Source of the DNA: Solwaraspora sp. WMMA2056
Lineage (GTDB): Bacteria > Actinomycetota > Actinomycetes > Mycobacteriales > Micromonosporaceae
NCBI RefSeq assembly: GCF_030345095.1
Contig: NZ_CP128360.1
Coordinates: forward strand, 2,790,001-2,854,000
DNA length: 64,000 nt
Direction: 5' to 3'
Shown: piece after piece, positions 27,064-36,294 of the stretch
How positions within the stretch are numbered: position 1 is the stretch's first letter
Layout: each line of letters starts with the position of its first letter
The notes under the pieces: model-generated
Told to the model about the DNA's origin: nothing
Seen by the model: the letters and a program-made list of their open reading frames with translations, nothing else
Databases searched by the model: none
Made by a program: the position numbers and the translations under genes

Positions 27064-28143
27064 GTGACAATACGGATTCGTAAGGGTGCGGCGGCGCTGC
27101 TCGCCGGCGCCGTCAGCCTCGCCCTGGTCGGCTGTGCCGACAACGACGCGACCGCACCGGCCCCGGCCGGCAGCGAGGGCGGTGGCACCGTCATCGCCGG
27201 TCAGCCGGACGTCAACGCCGACGGCAAGGTGCTGATCGGGGTGCTCAGCCCCGGTGACATCAACGACAACGGCTACTACGAGAGCTTCGTCGCCGAGGCC
27301 GAGCGGTTCGCCAACGAGCAGGGCTGGGAGGTCATCAAGCGCGGCTCGGTGCCGCCCACCGAGGCACTCAGCGCCGCCCGCGCGCTGTGCCAGCAGGGCG
27401 TGGACATGGTCGCCCTGGGCGCCTCCGAGCTCAAGGACGCCATCCCGGCCTCCACGGAACCGGCCTGCGAGAACGTCGCCTGGTACGTGCCGTCTTCGGA
27501 GAACATCCCGCAGACGCCGGAGATCGTCATCTCCAGCGACGACCCGAACCAGAGCATGCTCGCCGCCGGTTACGCGACCGGGCTGCTGATGGCCGACAGC
27601 GGCGACACCAAGGCCGGGTTCGTCACCGGCATGGAGGTCGACTTCGCCATCAACGCCGCCCGCGCCTTCAAGGCCGGCATCCGGATGGTCGTCCCCGAGG
27701 CCGACCTGGTGATCACCTACACCGGTGACTTCAACGACTCGGCGAAGGCCCGCGAGGCCGTGCAGGCGCAGATCGACCAGGGCGTCGGCGTGGTCTACCC
27801 GTACCTGGGCGGTGCCACCGACGCGGCGGCCGCGCTGGCCAACGAGAACGACGCGTTGACGCTGACCCCGGGTACCGACCGGTGCGAGTCGACCGAGCCG
27901 GAGTTCGACATCTCGGTCATCTTCGACCCGGGTGCCTACTTCGCGGCCGCGCTGACCCTGTTCGCCGACGGCGAGCTGGAGATGGGCACCACGAAGGTGT
28001 GGCAGATCGGTGTCGACCCGTACCCGGCGATCAAGATCTGCAACCCGACGCCGGAGCAGACGGAGAAGATGGACGCGTTCGTGGCGGACGTCGCGAGCGG
28101 CAGCATCGACACCGCCGCCGAGGTGGAGCGGCTGGGTAACTGA
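27064..28143 (+). CDS. BMP-family (nucleoside-type) substrate-binding lipoprotein
   Basis: 359 residues. Signal peptide and lipobox (ALLAGAVSLALVGC, Cys about residue 24) are followed by a BMP/PnrA-like domain (IGVLSPGDINDNGYYESF; FVTGMEVDFAINAARAFKAG; WQIGVDPYP). BMP proteins bind nucleosides or related heterocycles. The GTG at 27064 is chosen because AGAGGA lies 7 bases upstream; a GTG at 27049 would add five residues. It precedes its ATPase and permeases. Confidence 0.9.
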   Translation: MTIRIRKGAAALLAGAVSLALVGCADNDATAPAPAGSEGGGTVIAGQPDVNADGKVLIGVLSPGDINDNGYYESFVAEAERFANEQGWEVIKRGSVPPTEALSAARALCQQGVDMVALGASELKDAIPASTEPACENVAWYVPSSENIPQTPEIVISSDDPNQSMLAAGYATGLLMADSGDTKAGFVTGMEVDFAINAARAFKAGIRMVVPEADLVITYTGDFNDSAKAREAVQAQIDQGVGVVYPYLGGATDAAAALANENDALTLTPGTDRCESTEPEFDISVIFDPGAYFAAALTLFADGELEMGTTKVWQIGVDPYPAIKICNPTPEQTEKMDAFVADVASGSIDTAAEVERLGN

Positions 28144-28203
28144 CCCCGCCACCGAACGCACTCTGACCCCGCTGCCTGAGCCGACAACGAGGTGGAACGG
28201 ACT

Positions 28204-29859
28204 GTGGACACCGACGACCAGCAGGCGCCGGCGCTCACCCTGAGCGCGGTGAGCAAGCGCTACGGTCCGGTCGTCGCCTGCGACGCCGTGGATCTCACCG
28301 TACGACCCGGTGAGATCCACGGCCTCCTCGGCGAGAACGGGGCCGGCAAGTCGACGCTGATGAAGATCCTGCTCGGGCTGGTGCACCGCGACGCCGGCAC
28401 GATCGAGCGGGACGGCCGACCGGTGGAGATCGACACTCCGCAGGTGGCGGCCGAGCTCGGGCTGGGCATGGTGCACCAGCACTTCAGCCTGATCGAGCCG
28501 CTCGCGGTCTGGGAGAACGTGATCCTCGGCGACACCGGCCGGGTCGACAAGGCGGCGGCCTGCGCGCAGGTCGAGCAGGTCGCCACGCGGTACGGCCTGC
28601 CGATCGACCCGCTGGCCCGGGTGGACCGGCTCTCCGCCGGGGAACGTCAGCGGGTCGAACTGATCAAGTGCCTGCGCCGGGACCCGTCGGTGCTCATCCT
28701 GGACGAGCCGACGTCGGTGCTCACCCAGGCGGAGTCGGCCGAACTGTTCACCGTACTGCGCCGGGTGGTGCAGGCGGAGAACCGGGCGGTCATCCTGATC
28801 AGCCACAAACTGGCCGAGATCATCGCGGCCACCGACCGGGTGACCGTACTGCGCCGTGGCGCGGTGGTCTTCCACGGCGCCACCGCCGACACCACCCCGC
28901 AGTTGCTGGCCCGGCAGATGGTCGGCCGGGAGGTGTCACTACGGGCGGAGAGCGCCGCGTTGGGCCTGCTGCCCGTCGAACGGCCGACCACGGAGGCCGG
29001 CGCGTCGGCGGAGGCCGCCGCCCCGGCAGAGGCCGGCGCACCGGCGGAGCCGGCGGCCCCGGCCGACCAGTCGGCGGTGGAGCCACCGGAGCGGCCGACC
29101 GCACCGGCCGCGAAGGCGCCAGCGCTGCGGCTGCACGACGTCACGGTGCTCCTCGGCGACCTGAAGATCCTCGACACGCTCAGCCTGGACGTCGCCGCCG
29201 GCGAGATCGTCGGCCTGTACGGCGTGGAGGGCAACGGCCAGGCCACCCTCGGGGACCTGCTCTCCGGGCTGTTGACCCCCGACGCCGGTACGGTCGAGAT
29301 CGCCGGCGCGGTGGTGGACCTGGCCCGGCCAGGTGCGCTGCACCACGCCGGACTCGGCATCGTGCCCGAGGACCGGCACCGCTCCGGGGTGGTGCTCGAC
29401 ATGACGATCGCCGAGAACCTGGCGATGAAGTCGCTGGCGGCGGTCTACGGTGCCGGCGGCGTGCTCAGCCGGCGCAGGATGCACCAGATCGCCCGGCAGC
29501 GGATGGCCGAGTTCAACATCATCGCTCCGTCGCCGGACACCCCGGTCCGCAGCCTGTCCGGCGGCAACCAGCAGCGGGTGGTCCTGGCCCGCGAGTTGTC
29601 CGCCGGCCCCACCGTGCTGGTCGCCGCCCAACCCACCCACGGGCTCGACGTCGGCGCCATCGAAGACATGTACGTGCGGCTGCGGCGTGCCGCGGCGGAA
29701 GGGGTGGCGGTGTTGCTGATCTCCACAGAGTTGGAGGAGGTGATGGCCCTGGCCGACCGGATCGCGGTGATCTCCTCCGGACGCATCGTCGGGGTGCTCA
29801 CCACGGCGGAGGCCACCGCGGAGCGGCTCGGCATGCTGGTCGGCGGGGTGAGCCACTGA
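28204..29859 (+). CDS. double-domain ABC ATPase of the nucleoside-type importer
   Basis: About 551 residues with two ATPase domains, as in YufO/RbsA-type proteins. The N-terminal site is canonical (GLLGENGAGKST, LSAGERQRVELIK, LILDEPTSV). The C-terminal site is the usual degenerate form (GVEGNGQATLGDLL) with LSGGNQQRVVLARE. Between them is an unusual Ala/Pro/Glu-rich linker of about 55 residues (about 260-310). GTG at 28204 has AGGTGG upstream; GTG at 28192 is the alternative. Confidence 0.9.
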   Translation: MDTDDQQAPALTLSAVSKRYGPVVACDAVDLTVRPGEIHGLLGENGAGKSTLMKILLGLVHRDAGTIERDGRPVEIDTPQVAAELGLGMVHQHFSLIEPLAVWENVILGDTGRVDKAAACAQVEQVATRYGLPIDPLARVDRLSAGERQRVELIKCLRRDPSVLILDEPTSVLTQAESAELFTVLRRVVQAENRAVILISHKLAEIIAATDRVTVLRRGAVVFHGATADTTPQLLARQMVGREVSLRAESAALGLLPVERPTTEAGASAEAAAPAEAGAPAEPAAPADQSAVEPPERPTAPAAKAPALRLHDVTVLLGDLKILDTLSLDVAAGEIVGLYGVEGNGQATLGDLLSGLLTPDAGTVEIAGAVVDLARPGALHHAGLGIVPEDRHRSGVVLDMTIAENLAMKSLAAVYGAGGVLSRRRMHQIARQRMAEFNIIAPSPDTPVRSLSGGNQQRVVLARELSAGPTVLVAAQPTHGLDVGAIEDMYVRLRRAAAEGVAVLLISTELEEVMALADRIAVISSGRIVGVLTTAEATAERLGMLVGGVSH

Positions 29860-31175
29860 TGACCGCGACGACCGGACTCGACGGCACCGCCCGGCGGCTG
29901 CTCGCCCGGCTGAACCCCGGCGTGGGCGGCTGGCAGGTGACCGCCGCGACGGTGGCCACCGTGGCCGCCGCCCTCGGCCTGTCCGCCCTGCTGATCGCCG
30001 TCACCGGCGGCTCGCCGAGCGCCTCGGTGCAGGCCCTCTACCAGGGCAGCATGTCCAGCCCACGGGCATGGAGCAACTCGCTGCTCTACGTCGCGCCGTT
30101 GCTGCTGGTGGCGGTCGGCGCCTGCGTCAGCGCCCGCAGCGGATTCTTCAACATCGGCCAGGAGGGCCAGGTGCTCATCGGCGCGCTGGCCGGTGCCTGG
30201 GTCGGGCTGCGACTCGCGCTGCCCGGGCCGGCGCTGCTGGTCGTGGTGCTGCTGGCCGCGTTGCTGGCTTCCGGTGCCTGGGCCGGCCTGAGCGCGCTGA
30301 TGTACCGCTTCCGGGGTGTCAACGTCGTGGTCAGCACCCTGCTGATGACCTTCCTCGCCCAGCAGTTGGTGGCGTTCGCGGTGAACACCCCCTGGCTGCT
30401 GCAGGAGTCCCGGCTGGGCAGCGGCGTCGTTTCGCCGCAGTCCAACCCGCTGCCGGACAACGGCCGTCTCGGTTCCTTCGGCGAGTACCCGAACCTGCAG
30501 GTCAACGGCGGTCTGATTCTGGCGATCCTGGTCGCTGTCGCGCTCAGCCTGGCGATGACCCGTACCCGCTGGGGTTTCCGACTGAAGATGCTCGGCCTCA
30601 ACCCGGTCACCGCGCAACACGCCGGGGTGCGCGTCGGTGCCCTCGGCGGAATGGCGTTGGCCATCTCGGGGGCGTTCGCCGGTCTCGCCGGGGCGCTGCT
30701 GCTGACCAGCCCGGTCGGCAGCCACCGGTTGCAGCCCGGCATGTCGTTGAACATCGGCTGGGACGGGCTGCTGGTGGCCCTGGTCGCCCGGAACAATCCA
30801 CTGCTGGCCATCCCGGTCGCGGTGCTGTTCGGGGTACTGCGGGCCGGCGGTAGCTTCCTCGCCGCGACCGGCGTGCCGTCGTTCCTGGTCGACGTGGTCA
30901 AGGCGCTGCTGGTGCTGGCCTTCGTCGCACCGCCGGTGGTGATCGGCATGCTGCGCCGGCGCCGGGCCGGTGGCCAGGCGGCCGGCACCCCGCCGCCCGC
31001 CGGTGGGCTGCCCACCCCGACCACCCCGTCGGACGACCCGGCGGCCCCCGGCCGTGACGTGCCGGAGATCGACGTGGCGCAGGCCGACGGGTCCGACCCC
31101 GACGCGTCCGACCCCGACGGTCGTCCCAGGACCGGCGGTAGCAAGGAGAACGCTATGGAAGGCAAGCTGACATGA
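29859..31175 (+). CDS. ABC importer permease 1 (BMP/ribose type)
   Basis: 438-residue permease with about ten hydrophobic helices and the family segment GFFNIGQEGQVLIGALAGAW. The first 350 residues are typical; the last 80 or so are a Pro/Asp/Gly-rich hydrophilic tail, probably cytoplasmic and disordered. ATG at 29859 shares a base with the previous stop. The sister permease follows with an ATGA overlap. Confidence 0.9.
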   Translation: MTATTGLDGTARRLLARLNPGVGGWQVTAATVATVAAALGLSALLIAVTGGSPSASVQALYQGSMSSPRAWSNSLLYVAPLLLVAVGACVSARSGFFNIGQEGQVLIGALAGAWVGLRLALPGPALLVVVLLAALLASGAWAGLSALMYRFRGVNVVVSTLLMTFLAQQLVAFAVNTPWLLQESRLGSGVVSPQSNPLPDNGRLGSFGEYPNLQVNGGLILAILVAVALSLAMTRTRWGFRLKMLGLNPVTAQHAGVRVGALGGMALAISGAFAGLAGALLLTSPVGSHRLQPGMSLNIGWDGLLVALVARNNPLLAIPVAVLFGVLRAGGSFLAATGVPSFLVDVVKALLVLAFVAPPVVIGMLRRRRAGGQAAGTPPPAGGLPTPTTPSDDPAAPGRDVPEIDVAQADGSDPDASDPDGRPRTGGSKENAMEGKLT

Positions 31176-32086
31176 GCGCCGCCGACAACATCGCCACCAT
31201 CCTGTCCAGCGGGGCCCGGCTGACCATCCCCCTGGCGTTCGCCGCCTGCGGCGAGTACGTCGCCCAACGCGCCGGCACCCTGAACATCTCGGTCGAGGCG
31301 ATGATGCTCGGTGCCGCGTTCGGCTCGATCGCGGTCGCCAGCGCGACCGGCAGCGCGACCGTCGGGTTGGCGGCCGGCGCGCTGATCGGAGTGCTGATCG
31401 CGGTGGTGCACGCGAACCTGTCGCACCGGGCCCAGATCAACACCTTCGTCGTCGGTCTGGTGCTCAACGCACTCGTCCTCGGGCTCACCAGCTATCTGAT
31501 CACCATCAGCACCTTCACCGGCCACCAGGTCTGGCGGGTGGACATCCCGGTGTTGCGCGACATCCCCGTCATCGGGCCGATGCTGTTCGTGCAGCGCTGG
31601 CCGGCGTACCTGCTGCTGATCGCGATCCCGTTGACCTGGTGGCTCGTGGAACGCAGCCGGTGGGGTCTGGAGCTGCGGGCGGTCGGCGAGAATCCGCAGG
31701 CGGCCGACGTCAGCGGGATCAAGGTCAACCACCGGCGGCGGCAGGCGCTGCTCTTCTGCGGCCTGCTCGCCGGGCTCGGCGGCGCCTACCTCGCCGTCGG
31801 TGAGGTCGGTTCGTTCAACCAGAACATGACCGCTGGTCGGGGCTACCTGGTGATCGCCGCGGTGATCTTCGGTGCCTGGCGGCTGGGCCGGACCATGATC
31901 GGTTGTGCCGTCTTCGGCCTGGCCGACGCGATGCGGTTGGCCCTGCCGGCGCTCGGCATCACCGTCAACTCGCAGCTGCTGATCGCCGCGCCGTACCTGC
32001 TGGCGCTGCTCGCCATGCTGGTCTTCGCCACCGCGCACCGGGAGCCCAGAGCCCTGGCCCAACCCTTCCAACGCGGCACCACCTAG
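31172..32086 (+). CDS. ABC importer permease 2 (BMP/ribose type)
   Basis: 304-residue second permease, all hydrophobic helices, with AGTLNISVEAMMLGAAFGSI and LLAGLGGAYLAVGEVGSF segments. It forms the channel with the preceding protein. It is the last gene of the operon started at 24558; a perfect hairpin follows 19 bases later. Confidence 0.9.
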   Translation: MSAADNIATILSSGARLTIPLAFAACGEYVAQRAGTLNISVEAMMLGAAFGSIAVASATGSATVGLAAGALIGVLIAVVHANLSHRAQINTFVVGLVLNALVLGLTSYLITISTFTGHQVWRVDIPVLRDIPVIGPMLFVQRWPAYLLLIAIPLTWWLVERSRWGLELRAVGENPQAADVSGIKVNHRRRQALLFCGLLAGLGGAYLAVGEVGSFNQNMTAGRGYLVIAAVIFGAWRLGRTMIGCAVFGLADAMRLALPALGITVNSQLLIAAPYLLALLAMLVFATAHREPRALAQPFQRGTT

Positions 32087-32104
32087 CGCGCCGGCCCCCA
32101 CCGG

Positions 32105-32145
32105 CCCCGGTGCGGTGGCGGTGATTCACCGCCACCGCACCGGGG
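32105..32145 (+). terminator. perfect 19-bp hairpin terminator
   Basis: CCCCGGTGCGGTGGCGGTG and its exact reverse complement flank an ATT loop. It ends importer operon 2. It also excludes an upstream start for the next gene. Confidence 0.8.
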
Positions 32146-32168
32146 TAGGGGAGCGGCATGCCGTACCG

Positions 32169-33272
32169 ATGTCCACCAGAGCTCCCCGACCAGCGCCGCC
32201 GTCCTGGTGCGCGACGACCTGCCGGCCGCAGACGGTGACCGGGTCGACCTGGCCGCTGGCGCCGAGTATCGCCGCGCTCGTGGTCGCCCTGGCGGTCATC
32301 GTCGCCGCCGGTAAGTCACTGGCGACGACCGCCGACACCCTCGCTGACCGGACCGGCATGGGGGAGGCCGTCGCCGGGGCGCTGCTGCTCGGCGCGGTCA
32401 CCTCACTGCCCGGTATCGCCACCACCGCGATCGGCGCGTGGCAGGGCGACGCGCAGTTCGCCATCGCCAACCCGATCGGCGGGATCGCCGTACAGACGGT
32501 CTGGCTGGCCATCGCCGACCTGCTCTACCGGCGGTCCAACATCGAGCACGCCGCCGCCTCGCTGGAGAACATCATGCAGGCGCTGGTGCTGGTGGCACTG
32601 CTCTGTCTGCCGATCGTCGCCTACGCCACCCCGACCCTCAGCGTCGGCTGGGTGCACCCGGTGAGCCTGTTCATTCCGCTCCTCTACCTGTACGGGCTGC
32701 ACCTGGTGCGCCGGCTGCGCCGCAACCCGATGTGGCGGGCCGAGCAGACCTCGGACACCCGCCAGGACGTGCCGGACGACGCCAACGGCGAGGCCGCCGG
32801 TGGGCCGAGCACCCGACGCCTGTGGCTGCGGCTGGCCGCACTCGCCGTCCTGGTCGGCGGCACCGGCTACCTCATCGGGCAGGGCGGCCTCGGGGTGATC
32901 GCCGCGACCGGGCTGCCCAGCGGCTTCGTCGGATTCACCATCACCACCGCGATCACGTCACTGCCGGAGCTGGTCGCGCTGATCGCGGCGGTACGCATCG
33001 GCGCGTTGACCCTCGGCGTCGGCAACATCCTCGGCGGCAATGCCTTCGACTCGCTGATGATCTTCCTTGCCGACGCGACGTACCGGCCAGGGTCGATCTA
33101 CAGTGACGCGGCCTCGGCCGGGCTGCTGTTGGCCGGGGCTACGACCCTGCTGACGGCCACCCTCGCCGCCGGGCTGATCCTGCGCGAGCGGCGCGGGATC
33201 GGGTTCGAGGGCGTCGCCATCCCGGCGATCTATCTCGGCGCGGTGGTGCTGCTGCTGATCCGCGCGGCATGA
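32169..33272 (+). CDS. sodium/calcium exchanger-family membrane protein
   Basis: About 367 residues with roughly ten transmembrane helices and two inverted alpha repeats. The second repeat keeps TSLPEL and GVGNILGGNAFDSL. The first has TSLPGI, so the ion-binding Glu of the GTSLPE motif is replaced by Gly. It may have altered ion selectivity or be inactive as a calcium exchanger. ATG at 32169 is chosen because the region before 32146 is a terminator hairpin; the ribosome site (AGGGGAG) is rather far upstream, so the start is uncertain. Convergent with the next gene. Confidence 0.8.
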   Translation: MSTRAPRPAPPSWCATTCRPQTVTGSTWPLAPSIAALVVALAVIVAAGKSLATTADTLADRTGMGEAVAGALLLGAVTSLPGIATTAIGAWQGDAQFAIANPIGGIAVQTVWLAIADLLYRRSNIEHAAASLENIMQALVLVALLCLPIVAYATPTLSVGWVHPVSLFIPLLYLYGLHLVRRLRRNPMWRAEQTSDTRQDVPDDANGEAAGGPSTRRLWLRLAALAVLVGGTGYLIGQGGLGVIAATGLPSGFVGFTITTAITSLPELVALIAAVRIGALTLGVGNILGGNAFDSLMIFLADATYRPGSIYSDAASAGLLLAGATTLLTATLAAGLILRERRGIGFEGVAIPAIYLGAVVLLLIRAA

Positions 33273-33341
33273 CCGCCGGTTCGCTGGCCGGGTCGCCCGG
33301 CTTGTCGCCCGCCGGCGCTACGGTGCTGGGTGACCGGCTGG

Positions 33342-34367
33342 TCAGCGTCGCCGCAGCGTCGGGTCGGTGAGCGCCGGTGGTTGGTAGCCGGCGTCGGCCG
33401 GGTTGACGTTGCTGCCCGGCGGCACCAGCTCGTCGATGCGGTCCAGCACGTCGGCCGGCAACGTCGCCAGGTCACCGGCGCCGAGCTGGCTGTGCAGCTG
33501 CGGCAGCGTACGCGGTCCGATGATGGCGCTGGTGACCGCCGGATGGCTGAGCACGAAGCCCAACGCCAGGTCGATCAGGGTGAGGCCGGCCTGCGCCGCG
33601 AGGGTGTCCAACTCGCCGACGATGTCGAGTTTGCGCTGCCGGGCAGCGGCGTCACGGAAGTCGAAATGGTCGCCGTTGCGGCCGGCCCGGGAGTCGTCCG
33701 GTACGTCCGTCGAGCGGTACTTGCCGGTCAGCCAGCCGCCGTTGAGCGGGCTGAACGCGAGCACCCCGAGCCGGTGCCGCCGGCAGGTCGGCAGCACACC
33801 GGCCTCCACCCCACGAGCCATGATCGAGTACGGCAGCTGCTCGGTGGTGAAACGCTCCCGCTGGCGCCGGTGCGCCACCCACTGCGCCTCGACGATCTCC
33901 TCGGCGGGGAAGGCCGAGCTGCCGATCATCAGCACCTTGCCCTCGCGGACCAGGTCGGACAAAGCTCCCAGGGTCTCGTCGAGGTCGGTGTCCGGGTCCG
34001 GCCGGTGCACCTGGTAGAGGTCGATCCGGTCGGTGCCGAGCCGCCGTAGGCTGCCCTCGACGGCCTGGCGGATCCAGCGTCGCGAGTTGCCGCGTCGGTT
34101 GCGGTCCTCGCCCATCGGCTCGTGGAACTTGGTCGCCAGCACCACGTCGTCGCGCCGGCCGCGCAGCGCCCGACCCAGGATCTCCTCGGACTCGCCGTGC
34201 GCGTACACGTCGGCGACGTCGACGAAGTTGACACCGGCGTCCATGGCGGCGTCGACGATCCGGTGGCATTCGGCCTCGTCGCGGTTGCCCCAGGCACCGA
34301 ACATCATGGTGCCCAGGCAGAGCGTGCTGACCTCGACCCCGGTGCCGCCGAGCGTGCGGTAACGCAT
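33342..34367 (-). CDS. aldo/keto reductase
   Basis: 341-residue NADPH-dependent AKR. It has MRYRTLGGTGVEVSTLCLGT at the start, the catalytic Asp/Tyr region DVADVYAHGESEEILG (about residues 50-65), DLYQVHRPDPDTDLDETL and the C-terminal cofactor region SAIIGPRTLPQLHSQL. ATG at 34367 follows GGGAGGTCAACTG. It reduces carbonyl compounds or oxidises diols; no dihydrodiol dehydrogenase is otherwise seen for the Rieske enzyme, so it is one candidate. Confidence 0.92.
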   Translation of the reverse strand: MRYRTLGGTGVEVSTLCLGTMMFGAWGNRDEAECHRIVDAAMDAGVNFVDVADVYAHGESEEILGRALRGRRDDVVLATKFHEPMGEDRNRRGNSRRWIRQAVEGSLRRLGTDRIDLYQVHRPDPDTDLDETLGALSDLVREGKVLMIGSSAFPAEEIVEAQWVAHRRQRERFTTEQLPYSIMARGVEAGVLPTCRRHRLGVLAFSPLNGGWLTGKYRSTDVPDDSRAGRNGDHFDFRDAAARQRKLDIVGELDTLAAQAGLTLIDLALGFVLSHPAVTSAIIGPRTLPQLHSQLGAGDLATLPADVLDRIDELVPPGSNVNPADAGYQPPALTDPTLRRR

Positions 34368-34544
34368 CAGTTGACCTCCCAGACGTGTACCGACCACGCT
34401 GGCACGGGCGGGGGCCGTGGGCACCGTCCCACCGGATCGAAGCACTGTCTCCCGGTTTGTGTCCCCGGCACATGGTCGCTCGGTACCGTGCTGAATAGCC
34501 TGGTAGACGCGGAAGTAACAGCTTTTCGGCACCTGGAGGTTCCT

Positions 34545-34991
34545 GTGGCCACCGGCCTGACCCACGCCCGCTGGACGCACGTGGCACTGCCCACCGGCGA
34601 CCTCGACAAGGCCATCTCGTTCTACACCTCGCTCACCCCGCTGGTGGTGGTCGAACGGTTCGCCGACGCTGACGGCGAGAGCGTCTGGCTCTCCAACGAC
34701 AAGCAGGTCGAGACGCCGTTCGTGCTCGTACTGGTCTCGTTCAACAAGGACAAGGGCGGCCAGCTCGGGCTGCTGCACCCGTTCGCGCACATCGGCATCG
34801 AGGTGCCGAACCGGTCCGACGTCGACGAGATCGCCGATCGCGCCCGTGAGCTGGGCTGCCTGCACTGGGAGCCGCGGCAGATGCCGCCGCCGGTCGGCTA
34901 CATCTGCGCGCTGAAGGACCCCGACGGCAACGTCATCGAGATCTCCCACGACCAGCAGGTGTTCGACACCGTACGGCGGCTGTGGGCCTGA
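34545..34991 (+). CDS. VOC-superfamily (glyoxalase-like) protein
   Basis: 148-residue single-unit vicinal-oxygen-chelate protein. THARWTHVALPTGDLDKAISFY is read at the start, with the first ligand His near residue 9. PFAHIGIEV and ALKDPDGNVIEIS close the fold with His and Glu. GTG at 34545 is preceded by GGAGG. It overlaps the next gene by 10 bases and could act as an isomerase, dioxygenase or lyase in the pathway. Confidence 0.85.
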   Translation: MATGLTHARWTHVALPTGDLDKAISFYTSLTPLVVVERFADADGESVWLSNDKQVETPFVLVLVSFNKDKGGQLGLLHPFAHIGIEVPNRSDVDEIADRARELGCLHWEPRQMPPPVGYICALKDPDGNVIEISHDQQVFDTVRRLWA

Positions 34992-35401
34992 CCGGCGAGC
35001 GCACCGGCGAGGCGGTACGGCGCTACCTGGCCGCGCTCAACGCCCGGGACGCCGACGCGGTCGCCGACTGCGTCAGCGCCGGTTTCGTCAACGAGCACAC
35101 CGCCGCGTTGGGACGTACCGTCACCGGCCGGGCCGCGTACCGGGCCCGGCTGGACGGCTTTCTGGCCGAGTTCGCCGACCTGCACTACGAGGTCGAGGAG
35201 ATGCTGGTGGACGGCGACCGGGCGGCGGTGGCGTACCGGATGTCGTTCCGGTTGGTCTCGGCGGGCAAGGTGCCGGTGCGTATCCGTGGCATGTTCCGCT
35301 TCAAGGTCGACGCCGACGGCCTTGTTGCGCACCGGATCGACTACTGGGACTCCGCCGAGGTGCACCGTCAACTCGCCGCTGGCCGGACCGCTTCCGACTG
35401 A
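34982..35401 (+). CDS. SnoaL / NTF2-like protein
   Basis: 139-residue alpha+beta barrel of the SnoaL type (AVRRYLAALNARDADAVADC; ending in HRIDYWDS). The family includes small cyclases, isomerases and decarboxylase-like enzymes without a cofactor. GTG at 34982 overlaps the VOC gene, suggesting co-translation and a joint role. Its stop is followed within 5 bases by the second palindromic repeat. Confidence 0.83.
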   Translation: MGLTGERTGEAVRRYLAALNARDADAVADCVSAGFVNEHTAALGRTVTGRAAYRARLDGFLAEFADLHYEVEEMLVDGDRAAVAYRMSFRLVSAGKVPVRIRGMFRFKVDADGLVAHRIDYWDSAEVHRQLAAGRTASD

Positions 35402-35406
35402 CCGCT

Positions 35407-35478
35407 CATGATCGCGACGATCTTGCGCTCATCGCGAAGAAATGTCCGGATTGTCGGACGATAAGTGCAAGATCGTCG
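35407..35478. repeat. palindromic intergenic element (copy 2, right arm shortened)
   Basis: The left arm CATGATCGCGACGATCTTGC (35407-35426) is identical to that of the element at 20409. The right arm is only GCAAGATCGTCG (35467-35478), missing the outer bases seen in copy 1. Both copies are followed by GAGGGTCAG or AGGGTCAG. It lies between the SnoaL-like and IclR genes. Confidence 0.7.
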
Positions 35479-35490
35479 AGGGTCAGGGGT

Positions 35491-36294
35491 GTGCGGGTAG
35501 GTAGAGTGGCGCCCGTGGTGGTCACAGGCCGGCCGGCGAACCCGACTGACGAGGTGACCGGCGACGGGCCGGCCATCCAGACGGTGCAGCGCGCCGCGAC
35601 GATCCTGCAGGCGTTCACCGTGGAACGGCCCCGGCTCACCCTGGCGGAGCTGACCGCCGACCTGGCGATCAGCCGGGCCACCGCCCACCGGTACGCGCGG
35701 GCGCTGCGCGCCGCCAACCTGCTGCGCTTCGACGTCGCCACCGCCACCTACACGTTGGGTCCGCAGATCCTGGCGATGGAGGCGGCGGCCCGCGCCGCGC
35801 TGCCGATCGTCACCGTCGCCGAGCCCTTCCTGGACCAGCTGACCAGATCGACGAATCAGACCTCGGTGCTCAGCGTCTGGAACGGCGAGGCCCCCACCGT
35901 GGTCCGCTGCATGGACAACACCAGCGGCGACGTGCGGCTCAGTGTGCGTACCGGGTCGCCGTTGGATCTGACCCGCTCGGCGCAGGGCCGGGTGTTCTGT
36001 GCCTACCTCCCGGAGCGGGACAGCCCGGTGGTGGCCCGGCAGTTGCGGTTGTCGGCCGCGCTGCGTGAGGTGGTCGCGCAGGTCCGCCGCGACGGCGTCG
36101 CGGTCAACTCGCCGGAGGACTTCGGGGTACGGGTGATCGCCGCCCCGGTGTTCGAGCGTGCCCAGGTGGTGGCCGCGTTGGCGGTGCTCGGCACCAGCGT
36201 GGCGTTGGCCGGCGCGGCCCAGGCGGCGGCGGCCGATCTGCTGCGGCAGGTGGCGGGGGAGTTGTCCGAGGCGCTGGGGGCGATCGCCGGTTAG
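35491..36294 (+). CDS. IclR-family transcriptional regulator 1
   Basis: 267 residues from GTG at 35491; GTGs at 35506, 35515 and 35518 are alternatives. The winged HTH covers AIQTVQRAATILQAF to about residue 90 (LTADLAISRATAHRYARAL), followed by the IclR effector domain (SVLSVWNGEAPTVVR). It is paralogous to the convergent IclR gene at 36291, and their ends overlap by 4 bases. IclR proteins commonly control aromatic catabolism; it is one candidate for binding the island dyads. No dyad is seen in its own upstream region. Confidence 0.9.
   Translation: MRVGRVAPVVVTGRPANPTDEVTGDGPAIQTVQRAATILQAFTVERPRLTLAELTADLAISRATAHRYARALRAANLLRFDVATATYTLGPQILAMEAAARAALPIVTVAEPFLDQLTRSTNQTSVLSVWNGEAPTVVRCMDNTSGDVRLSVRTGSPLDLTRSAQGRVFCAYLPERDSPVVARQLRLSAALREVVAQVRRDGVAVNSPEDFGVRVIAAPVFERAQVVAALAVLGTSVALAGAAQAAAADLLRQVAGELSEALGAIAG

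Noticed and set aside
32115-32168. Upstream start for the exchanger gene
   Set aside because: It would begin inside a perfect 19-bp terminator hairpin, and the added residues look non-coding.
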